From: Tetraselmis striata
Taxonomy: Eukaryota > Chlorophyta > Chlorodendrophyceae > Chlorodendrales > Chlorodendraceae
Direction: 5' to 3'
Length of the DNA stretch: 64,000 bases
Assembly: GCA_006384855.1 (NCBI GenBank)
Contig: VCJN01001154.1
Coordinates: forward strand, 1 to 64,000
The position numbers and the translations under genes are program-made. A model generated the notes under the pieces. It did not search any database. It was given only the letters and a program-made list of their open reading frames with translations, and had not been told where the DNA came from. Positions 55,130-64,000 of the stretch are shown piece by piece; positions within the stretch are counted from its first letter, which is position 1, and each line of letters begins with the position of its first letter.

Positions 55130-56810
55130 GGTACTGGTACTGGTACTCGCTACTCGCTGCTGGTAATGGAAAAAAAACCCTGGTAGAGACTACTTCAAAG
55201 CGCTGGCAATGCGAACGCTCGCGCTGCTGGTACCGGATTATTGGTAAGTAATCCTACTTAATACTGGTACTCGCTACTCGCTGCTGGTGCTGCTGGTACT
55301 GGTGTGAATTACAAAAAGGGCAGTTCCCTAGAACTGCTGGTACTACACCCCTCCACATAAGTCCGGGTTTTGCATTTTCGATCGCAAAGCGCATGCATGG
55401 GCGAGGATAACGCCGGCTGCATGTGCATACATGCCAACTACAGTGGGAATAGTTCGGGCGAACGCCTATTGTGCGCTTTATACCCACCCGCGCGACAACA
55501 CGACCATTTGTGGGCGCCCTTTCAAAAACGCGAAATCAGTGCATGATGCGTTGGCGCCAGAAAGTTGTGGGTTGCGCCAACCGTCCAAACCTATGGAAAT
55601 TGCGGCACTCGTCGCACCAAACTCGGTGGATACGGCCCTTGGCATAAGTTGCACACACCGTGCGTGTAGGCCACTGAAAGCATGTCGCTATAGGCACGAC
55701 GTGACACCCCAACGACAAGTTGGCCACTGTGGGGAGCAGTTTTGGGGTGAAAATGCTGCTGTTTATGTGGCGACCGCACGTAGGAGAGGCGCTCGATGGC
55801 CCCCTTGGTGTAGGGCAATGCTCTACTATGGGGGCGCGTGGTGGAATGCCAGTTGCACCGTTTCGTGGGCGGGGTGGCGCGGTAGGGGCGTGGATTTTGA
55901 TTAACATGAAATTCCTTGAAAAATGCTGTGGAAAATGGCATTTTGGTTGGTAGATGTGTGTATCGCTAGGAGGTGGCACATGCCAAGTGTTGGTGGTCCG
56001 TGGTCATCCACATACATAACTCTCTCGCGCAACTGAGTATGGGGCTTCGACACGCACTTGGCGCAAAGCCACGAGCCCGATATGGGTGGGCACATGAGGC
56101 AGTGAGGGGCAACTTGGATTATCATCTTTGGGGATTTTTTCCCGGGGACCCAAAAAATCGAATTTTCAATTTTGGAAGATTGTTTTCGACGCAGATTTGA
56201 ACGAGCAATTGCTTGGTATTTTTAAAACAATTTTCTGAGCAAACCCTGAGAAGTTATAGCGTTTTAAAGCCAAGGGGGTGTTGCTGCGCGTGGCCGACAT
56301 TGATGCCATGCCAGTATTGCAACGCGACATGTACTGGCCGCCGCCCACACGGCTGCACCCCAACCAAATGCACCCGAGCCCCTCGCCAATGTGTTTCCTC
56401 ACGCGTTCATGGCCATCCCGCCGTTTGGTTGTCTATTCACGCGCGTCGGCATGTGCGTGATACCGACCGTGGTTTTGGTGCAGTTGCACGCGACGCCCAT
56501 CCACGCACCAAGTGCAGCGTGATTCCCTAGTCAAAGGTCTTTAAGCTTCGGTTTCAGCCCCTCATCATGCAGGTTTTATAAAACCCTCTGAGATTCCAGG
56601 GTTTCATCTCATATGCCCTACGTTCAGGTACCCTAGACTTCTGAAGTCTTGAGACTGCCGAAAAGGGACCCCAAACTTATGTGAAGGGGTGTAGTACTGG
56701 TACTCGCGACTCGCTGCTGGTATTAATATGGGAAAAAACTCTGTTACTTCAAAGCGCTGGCAATGCAAACGCGCGCTGCTGGTACTTCAAAGCGCTGGCA
56801 ATGCAATTCA
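55130..56810. repeat. Local GGTACT/CTCGCTGCTGGT tandem repeats split by the TIR element
   Basis: Units with GGTACTCGCTACTCGCTGCT and TACTTCAAAGCGCTGGCAAT occur at about 55125-55300 and again at 56690-56810. The terminal-inverted-repeat element 55344-56693 sits between them, so it landed inside this array. Confidence 0.6.
55344..56693 (-). mobile_element. 1.35-kb terminal-inverted-repeat element, copy 2
   Basis: The ends form a clear ~24-bp inverted repeat: TACACCCCTCCACATAAGTC at the left and, inverted, TACACCCCTTCACATAAGTT at the right. The flanks read GGTAC before and GTACTGG after, compatible with a duplication of TA or GTAC. The interior matches copy 1 (38660-40024) in inverse orientation over its whole length. 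No intact transposase is recognisable in either copy. Confidence 0.65.
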
Positions 56811-59800
56811 TCGAACTCTAGGCCAATGATATAGAACCCGTTCTTTAAAATTTTCTGAAAAATCGACGCATCGCTGATTCAACTGTCAAGTTATTTCATA
56901 TACTATCCCTCGTTTCGCCGCAGACTCGAGGAGTTTGTTGTGTTTTGTGCTGCCGGCCTCGCCTGCCCCTACTATGTACGGTACTGCCCAGCGTGAGCGT
57001 CACGGCGTTCGCGTGTATAGCCCAACGTATGGGCTGATCCGTTCCTTTCAGTTCTCGTTTGACCGCATTTGTAGCCATGTGTACTTACCGCCCGTTAGGT
57101 TTTGCAGACCGTCGGAGTAGTGTATCGTGGGGGCGAGGGTTCCAGCGGCCATGCATGCCGTTAGCTCCTTTGTCCGCCAACACATACCCGGTGTTGCCGA
57201 TATGTGCTTTAGCCTTGCTTATGCGTGTGGCCTCTACTCGGGACTTTATGCGTTCGATAACAACGTGCATCGCGTCCCTATGCGGGTGGTGTCAGTGGAG
57301 TAACACATGAAAGTCGACCACATAGCCGCGCCATCTTGAAGGATGTTGCCGTACTCGGTAGTAGACGAAGGAAGGGCAGCAAGTATGTTGATGATGTCGG
57401 TGATAACGACTCACGGCAGAGGGGCGCGCCGAAGCTCCATGCTGATTGTGAGCTTGCGGATTTGGAGTGCGCGCTTCATTTCGATGATGGCCGGGCCGCG
57501 GTAGCCGGGGCGTCATCACGACCAGTGTGACGCATGACGGTGTTGATGGCGGAAATGAAGGGCTGCGTGGAGCAAGCTCCGATGGTGCCGCGCTCCTCGA
57601 TCCCGGCGAGGTTGCGGACGCACGTTGCATGGATGCAGTCCAGAGGGGTTATGCCTTCCTTGTCGATGCATTCCTTGACGAAGAGGCGGATCTTGCCCTC
57701 GTAGTTGGAGTAGGTGCATGCCGTGAGCGATGTAGTCAGAAGGTCGAGCACCTTGACGCCCCAGTCGTCCGTGCCGTACCGAGCATCGATATATGCAGCC
57801 TCGCATGAAGTCTCTCCATGGGGCCTTCGCCTCGGGCATCGGTGACGAGGTACGTAGCATATGTCTTCGTGGAGCGAAGGCCGCGTCGAAACGCACCGTA
57901 CGTTGCCGCATGGTTCGATGATGGCGCCGGCCGGGTGGTGACGACCGGGCCAAGTGTAGCAAGATGGTTATGCCGGAAATAAGGTAGGGTGATGTAGCCG
58001 TTTATGCGTAACGGACGTGGCGCGAGTATCTCGCCCGTCGGCCCGCCCGCGACAGGGCGTTGTGCGAGCGGAGGGCAAAGAGCTTTAGCGTGGCATGTCA
58101 TGATGCTTTGGGCGCGCAAGAAAAGGGGAGTCGGTGTAGACTCGTGATGTAGAAGGACAAATTTAAGCCAGAGGGGTTGACTCATGCGAGGGCAAGGGAA
58201 GGTCGACGACCCGGAGATGTGGGTCGGTGGTGAGGGAGGTGGTGGTCCCGCTCATGTCGACGACTCCACTGCAGCGTTGCTTGGAAGGCACGCCCGGAAG
58301 CGTGTCCTTGAAACGTGTTTGCATGGGGTCGGCAGGGCGGATGGAACACCCCATCACTCTGCCTTGTCGGTCGTCGAGGCCTCGGCCTTCGCCTTGCCCT
58401 TACCATAGTCCTTGATGATGCCCTTGGCGAAGGTGCTTCGTGGCGCCGCCGCCTCGCGCGCCGGGCGAGCGGTGTTGTAGTTGTCGCGGTTGTTGCCGCT
58501 GCCGTCCCGGTCGCGGCCGTTGCGCCGATGGCCACTGTTGAAGCGCTGGCGGGCTGCTGTCTTCTAGTTCGCAGCTCTTGCGATGTTCGCGTCGTACATG
58601 CGGTCCTTGTAGAGCTCCAACAGCTCGTGAACTCGGACGACCCAAGGTTCTCGGTACCGGGACGGAGGTAACGCTCACGCACGACATCGAGGGCGAAGAT
58701 GTCGCCGCCGTGCATATGCGTGTCCCAGTACTTGCGAAGATAGGCCAGGCGGAACATATGACCGTGGTCGACGGCCTTCATGCTGTGGACAACGGCATCA
58801 AACGCTGTCCAAAAGCCGACGTAATCCCGTCGGTGACGCATGGCTCTGGTAGCAGCTCGTGGAGCTCGTAGCACATGGCGATGAAGGCTTCGTAGCACGC
58901 GGAGTGGTAGTTCTCGTCCGTTGCCGGCTCATCGACGAAGACGAGGGTTACCAAGCAGGTACTCGAGCACGCGATCGAGGGCGATAAGGACAAGCCCCGG
59001 GCGTCGCGGGCTGCCGGGTTTTTTTATATATACCCGCATTCATGTGTACACCCATACCCATACTGTCCACTCACTTATATACTAGCACGCCTATATACAT
59101 ACTGCTCATCCGCCCATACATGTAGACTGCGCACATACTACACGTGATCACGCCCACGTGATCATGCCCTCGTCAGCCATTACGCCCCGATGACTCCCTG
59201 ATGACTCCAAGCCTAGATTGCATACCCAAGCCTAATGCCTGCGCATGCGACCGACTGTTGAGCCGATAGTTGTATAAAGCCAACAGTCACCCAAATGGGG
59301 TGTACAAGCCATGTACACCCCGGTACACTGTAACAATTTCCTTTGCTGCAAACCTTTTTCTTGCCTATGCTAAAGTCCCTCGCCTAAAGCTTACAGGTTG
59401 TGTATGTATGCGACGCACACGGGACGTGCGGCGCACAGCGCCTCGCATTCCTCCTGGGGCGCCCGTTTTCTCAAGGGGGCGGAGCGCAGTAGCGAGGGCG
59501 TTTTTCCAATCAAGGCAGTGGGCCTTACTAGAGAGAGCGAAGGTCGCACGGACGTTCCGGTACTTACCACCCGCGCGGGATTCGTTCCCGCCCGGAATGG
59601 TGTCCTCTTCGTTAGCGGCAACTGGCGGCATATTGGAGTCTCTTGGATAGCGAAGAACCTGGAGAGCTGCTCCTAGATCATGACTACTTAATCTTGGCGT
59701 CGTCCGCGTCACGACTACTCCCCGCCTCGATGCGCTCTTGATCAGTGGCCAACGTCTCGAGCCCTCGACATGCGCCGCCTGGCCGGCGTCGACCATCTTA

Positions 59801-59860
59801 GGGTCGGTGGATGAGCCGCTGCCATACTTATCCAAGGGGTCGTCCGAGAAGGCGGAGCTG

Positions 59861-60004
59861 CAGGGAGAAGAGGGAGAGAGAGAAGCCTACTCGGCTTGAG
59901 TTGGTCATATAGTAGCCGCTACAGCGGAGGGGTATACGTTTTGCTCCGTTTCCGACGGCCTTAGCACTGTACAACACGGTCCGAAACCGCGGGTTGGTGT
60001 TGTG
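59861..60004. other. Short gap between the fossil element and its right repeat
   Basis: Contains a GAGAGAGA tract and unremarkable sequence. Confidence 0.3.
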
Positions 60005-60290
60005 CGGGCATGAGGCCAGCGCAAAACTAAGAGAGTGGTTCCATCTAGTGAAGAATGATGGTTATACATAAGATTCGAAGGCTAGTAATAGGCCACTAGG
60101 ATGACCGATGTTTTTTGCCGAGGGCGGTACGCAAAGTTTAGTGCTATAGCAATTAGACTGCTTCGTGCGTGCCTGCATTGCTACGTGGCCGCCACGTCAA
60201 ATTCGCGTTGCGCCGAGGGCGCGGGCAGTCGGTGCGCCGACACCCGCATACTTCTGGGTTATGGGAGGGGAAGGTAACCCCAAGAACACA
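60005..60290 (+). repeat. ~285-bp direct repeat, right member
   Basis: Same orientation as 52847-53132, 7.16 kb away, with substitutions and small gaps throughout, so the pair is old. Confidence 0.65.
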
Positions 60291-61520
60291 TTTAATTATA
60301 ATTATAATTTAGTGCAAGGTGTTGCTACCGGTAGCAGAGCCCCGCAGTAAGTAGTAAAGCGAATATATGGACATCACGCGGTACAGTTTAATATATGTTA
60401 TGCTGATATCTTTTTGGGTATACCAGTAATTAATGTCGCACTCGACCTACGCTTAGACACGCCCAGCGCGGTTGAGCTGCGACTGTCGCACAAAGGGTAC
60501 TACCGCCGCCCGGGGCCTTTCCTTTGGGCCTATGGCAATCGGGTCGAGCACTGGTTTCCCGGCGGCTGCCCATAGATGTGCCGAAGAAATGGGGGTCAAG
60601 CGGTGGTCCACAGATCGCGCGACCTCGTATAACCTACGCTTACCAACGGGCCGTGGGGCCCGCCCTGCGCCGGCCGGCGATTGAATCATCACCGGCATCG
60701 GCGGCCACTTCGGCGTCGGGGTGGCATGCCGCGGGGCCTCTATCGTCTCGAGGGCCTACTATGTGCATCACAACGGTTGTTTGGTAGTCGTGGGGGCAGC
60801 AAGCGGGCCGTGATCGCCGTGAGCCCCGGCATGCCTGCCGCGCCGCGAAGCGGAGTGCGACATAAGTGGTTTTAACCTACGATGGACCGACCCGACTTGC
60901 TTTGGGCCCAAAATGTGACCGACCCGCCTGCCCGCATCGGACCACGTCCGCCATGCATTTCAGCACCCGCAAATGGCCCCACTTGGACCCATCTGCTTCA
61001 AGGCAGCTGGGCTTGGGGTGTGTCAGCGTAGGTGCATGCACGACAAGACATATTAAAATGTACGGTGCCATGCATACATACCTGGCGGCTGGCACATATA
61101 CGAGCAGAAATCCTCATATCCCTCACACATATATGTTCACATGTATGTGTACACACAGAAAGATGTGTATATAAATAATATTTATATATGTCACATACCT
61201 CATATATGGGCCATTACCGGCGGTATTTTTTGTTTTGGGGTTTTAATTTAAAGTAATCTACTATTAATTACCGTTACGGGTATTTTACTAGTAAGAAATT
61301 GCCCCGAGCCCGCGGCGCGCACCGGGCCCCGCTGCGCGCAAGACACGCGCGATGCGACAGTGTTGTTTTGAGTACCGGTACCAGTAAAGAGTGAAGTAAA
61401 CTGCGCACTGCCGTCCTCCCGCCTAGCAGAGCTAGGCACAACGTCCCGGGCAGGCGAGGAGGCGACCGTTTGTGCCACACACTATAGCATGCGTCATGGC
61501 GGGCGAACAAACTAGCACCC
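60291..61520. other. Intergenic DNA
   Basis: GC-rich open stretches at 60450-60870 on both strands show no family features. 61100-61200 is rich in CACATATATGT-like words. No gene is supported. Confidence 0.4.
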
Positions 61521-61559
61521 CGTCAGTACGCAGCCGATTGGCACAGCAGGTGCCAGGCC

Positions 61560-61964
61560 GCGGCATGTGCACTACTGCTGTGGTGGAGTAATCGCGTCAA
61601 GCCATGCCTTCGGAGGGAGATTGCTCTCCGCATCTTGACATGCTCGCCCGCCGCATGCCCTTTGGAGCGCACGAATATCGTCCGCATGCGCGTGGCCACC
61701 AAGACCCGCGCTTCTCTCAAACATGAGAATGTGGTGAAGTTGTAGTATTGCTATGTGAATTTGCGCTTGCTGGAGAACTACGTCAATGATGTGCTGAACA
61801 TGGTTGAGGATGCGGTGATTGATGTAGAGGCCAACGACCGGCTAGCTGAGCAGGGTCAAGCAACACCCCAAGAACCCCTAGCACCCCATGCTGATGATGA
61901 TATGATTATTTTTGACTTATGTACGCATGTAGCGAGTAGATATGGTGTGCAACATGCACTGTAA
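61560..61964 (+). pseudogene. hAT-like transposase C-terminal fragment
   Basis: The plus strand encodes SCLRREIALRILTCSPAACP then LERTNIVRMRVATKTRASLK and, after one in-frame TAG (61743-61745), YCYVNLRLLENYVNDVLNMV, running to a stop at 61962-61964. This follows the dimerisation region of hAT transposases: a helix, Cys-Ser.E+ (here LERT), K.R.SL, then L.Y...NLRL. The stop and the lack of the upstream catalytic domain show a decayed copy. No terminal inverted repeat or 8-bp duplication was found. Confidence 0.5.
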
Positions 61965-62123
61965 CAAGCCCTTTGGCTGCCATCGCCGATGTGTTTGCCA
62001 GTCAAACGTGCCAAAACATGAGCTCCAGCAATATATTTTTGATTACTCTTAACACAGGGGGTAATTTTTGATTTGGGAGTTCATTTAATTCATAGAAATT
62101 TGCTATATAATTCATAGAAAATT

Positions 62124-63838
62124 TCCCCTACCTCTTGGGTTGAGCGGAGGAAAAGGAGAGCCGCGTCCGAAATCGCCTGGAATACGTGAGAATCGATACC
62201 GGTCGCAATACGGTTTTATCACGGAGTTTTAGGCGTCCATCCTCCGTCCGTCCTCCGTCCTCGTGTGCTGCGTCTTCGTGAATGAACCGTCATACGTTCG
62301 ATCTGTGCTCGTTTGATTTCTAGGCACGCCTTCCACAGTCCGTAAAAATCCTGCGACTAAGACGAATCTATCTTGAATTCTACCGGAAACATACTGCAAA
62401 AATCACGAATGTCCTCCGTCCGTCCTGTCACATACGCGCTTCGCGTATGAACCGTCATACGTTCGGTTTTCGGTCGTTTGATTTCACGGTACTGGTACGT
62501 GTACGGGAAGATTCTGAATGGATGCGCGTGTATTCTAGCCCAGCCACGTCATATATTCGTCTGAAACGCCAAAATAACGCGGTACCGCAGCGCGTTTTTT
62601 ACTGTTGAATCAGCAAGCGAGACTATTCAGCGACTATTCCTTACCTATACGGTAATTTTTATTACATAAGGGCTTTCACAAAAGCGCACTACAAACAGAA
62701 CTAACTTCAACTGTGAAAGGTTACCAACAAAAGAGAGACATAAGCCTGAAACCAAGGTCGAGCAGGAGGACAGGGAGCCAAGAACCAAGAAGGAGCCAAG
62801 GGAACCACGAAGTCACTTAGCTGCCAGGGACCAAAGGGACCCCCGCCCCGGGGTAGGCTATCAGCCGCGGCGAGGACGCTTGCAGCCAATGACCCGGGTC
62901 ATAGCAACACATGCCGACGAGCGACGCGACGCAGGCGCAGGAGTACCATCACGTGCCGCACGCACGGACGCGACCCCGCCAAGAACGTTGTCTGCATGTG
63001 CCATGTTGATGAGCAAGGAGAAACGGCGGCGCCACGCAGACAAGAGCTGGCCGATTTTTTGGCCAGTGTGTGTGTGGCTAGCTTTCGCGAGCTCCACCAA
63101 GAAAGCCTCGGCGTGCGGGGCCAGCGAGCCAAACTCGGAAACGGCGAAAGGAACAAAGCGAAGCATGCCGGCGGCGTTTCGGACACCCTCGTCATACTTC
63201 TGAATTTTGTGGCGCTCTGCAGCCCTCAAAGCAGTCGTTGGATCCGAGCTTGACACGCCGAGGATGGGGGCAATGGTGGTATCGATAGCAACCGTGTTTC
63301 CGCGGATACCGCCATACCCGAAAAGCCCAACATCGGCCGGCCGGCCGTCGCTGCCCTTCGGGAGAGAAACAAATTCCTTACCTATACGGTATACGGTATA
63401 TTACCTATACAATTCCTTACCTATACGGTAGTCCAAGTATGGTGCTGTAAAAAGGGGTCGCCGCGGTGCGGGGGCAGTCCGCCGACCCGGGGCCCGGCGT
63501 CCGTCGACGGACGGGCGACGGTCGAACGACGGCCTCCGGCGTCCGGTGCCGGTACAGGCGGCGGGCGTGGCGATTCGCGCCGTGCCCGCCCCGTAGACCT
63601 GACGACCGGCCCGACCTGCGCGGCCTCGTGCGGGATGCGGGCCGCCTGTAGGCGGCTTGTACTGTATTGCTGATCTTGTAGTGCTGCTTTTTTTTTTTTT
63701 TTGGGTAATACAACTTTTAGCGGTGGGTTGGGTACCGGCCTTTTTGTAATGCACACCAGTAGTCAGCGGCCCGCTTTTACGCGGCTTGCAGATTTAATCT
63801 GTTTTACAAAATAATACGTCTCTTTTGAAAAATAAATT
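62124..63838 (+). mobile_element. Helitron2-like element, inverted partial copy G with LINE inserted
   Basis: Begins TCCCCTACCTCTTGGGTTGA directly after a T and follows the A-F sequence in reverse orientation. The second half (63412-63838) contains the segment with TTGTACTGTATTGCTGATCT and ends inside the element at AATAAATTAC, so the hairpin end is missing. Extra sequence lies at about 62335-62505, with a second partial copy of the AACCGTCATACGTTCG region. A LINE fragment (62655-63411) splits the element. Confidence 0.6.
62655..63411 (-). mobile_element. 5'-truncated LINE inserted in Helitron2-like copy G
   Basis: The minus strand encodes an ORF2 C-terminal domain (63256 down to 62861): ALRAAERHKIQKYDEGVRNA, MLRFVPFAVSEFGSLAPHAE and LVELAKASHTHTGQKIGQLL, a near-ideal match to the pattern in other algal LINEs, with an intact frame in this part. 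The 3' end reads CTTATGTAATAAAAATTA, including TGTAA. The 19-base duplication ATTCCTTACCTATACGGTA lies at 62636-62654 and 63412-63430, with an extra copy at 63373-63391 and some scrambled repeats at the 5' junction. The insertion looks young: the duplications are perfect. Confidence 0.7.
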
Positions 63839-64000
63839 ACAGTGACTATACCGATATAATGAATACCGATATAGTGAACATACCGATATAGTGAACGGGG
63901 GGGGGGGGGGGACGGATTCTTAACACCGGGAAAAATCCCTATGTATACCCCTATAATAAACTTACCAATATAATAAACTTACCGCTATAGTGAACGGGGG
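63839..64000. repeat. Short-period repeats and a G run at the window edge
   Basis: ACCGATATAGTGAAC-like units of about 16-17 bases recur (63846-63895 and, altered, 63965-64000), separated by a G run (about 63897-63911). The array continues beyond the window. Confidence 0.6.

Larger units (their letters stand above)
53171..59860 (-). mobile_element. Fossil tyrosine-recombinase retroelement (DIRS-like), interrupted
   Basis: Minus-strand parts, in order: a helical gag-like region (about 58.2-59.0 kb; DYVGFWTAFDAVVHSMKAVD, MFRLAYLRKYWDTHMHGGDI) with an upstream open stretch to 59.84 kb; a recombinase N-terminal, SAM-like domain (57.5-57.75 kb; CTYSNYEGKIRLFVKECIDK); and a recombinase C-terminal motif (about 53.3 kb; LRKGAASGANAANVPM, matching the HSLRKGAAS...VP box). 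Direct repeats of about 285 bp lie outside both ends. No reverse transcriptase was identified with confidence. A 1.35-kb element (55344-56693) and probably a LINE piece (54.1-54.9 kb) are inserted. It is broken by many changes and looks old. Confidence 0.4.

Noticed and set aside
57085-57270. A small tyrosine-recombinase exon at 57.1 kb
   Set aside because: It belongs to the decayed retroelement region and shows no motif of its own.
60453-60875. GC-rich frames on both strands near 60.5 kb
   Set aside because: Equal openness on both strands, no domain and no splice or poly(A) context.

Overview
The window looks like nuclear DNA of a green alga (Chlorophyta; species not identifiable from this stretch). 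The host genes are split by short GT-AG introns. Several end in TGTAA, the chlorophyte poly(A) signal. Two products are plastid proteins: an ABA4-like membrane protein and a protein with a twin-arginine thylakoid-lumen signal. Nothing looks bacterial. The DNA is GC-rich and scattered with long pure C or G runs, several of them inside introns. More than half of the window is mobile or repetitive DNA.

Host genes sit in small islands. At 2.1-4.7 kb a tandem Dabb-barrel gene (+) converges on an intact single-exon unknown gene (-). A multi-exon unknown gene (-) lies at 12.4-14.1 kb. A four-gene plastid/vacuole island spans 18.8-26.0 kb: V-ATPase subunit E (+), ABA4-like/DUF4281 (-, convergent), a predicted dimeric alpha/beta-barrel protein (+, divergent from the ABA4-like gene) and a predicted lumen protein (-, convergent). 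An intron-bearing Crypton-like tyrosine recombinase (-) lies at 27.9-30.3 kb and a bZIP-like gene (-) at 31.9-33.1 kb. Possible spliced genes of unknown product lie near 41.3 kb (+) and 44.1-45.2 kb (-).

Mobile and repeat DNA: a CACTA-type transposase relic (10.4-11.1 kb); a three-copy repeat ending in C runs (9.7-10.3 kb); two apparently identical 954-bp direct repeats around a 1-kb core, followed by a LINE 3' end (14.5-18.2 kb); a 67-bp minisatellite (34.2-36.0 kb); two tRNA-derived SINEs (36.3 and 40.3 kb, the second with perfect 15-bp target duplications); a second LINE relic (37.0-38.25 kb); two inverted copies of a 1.35-kb terminal-inverted-repeat element (38.7 and 55.3 kb); a fossil tyrosine-recombinase retroelement (about 53.2-59.9 kb) between 280-bp direct repeats; a hAT-like transposase tail (61.5-62.0 kb).

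The most striking structure is at 45.9-52.0 kb. Six head-to-tail copies of a roughly 0.95-kb non-autonomous element show the Helitron2/Helentron end structure: one terminal and one subterminal inverted repeat, a 3' hairpin and T|T insertion. Most are separated by short, unrelated spacers. A seventh, inverted and partial copy at 62.1-63.8 kb carries a 5'-truncated LINE. All calls come from reading the sequence and remembered family features; no database search was run.
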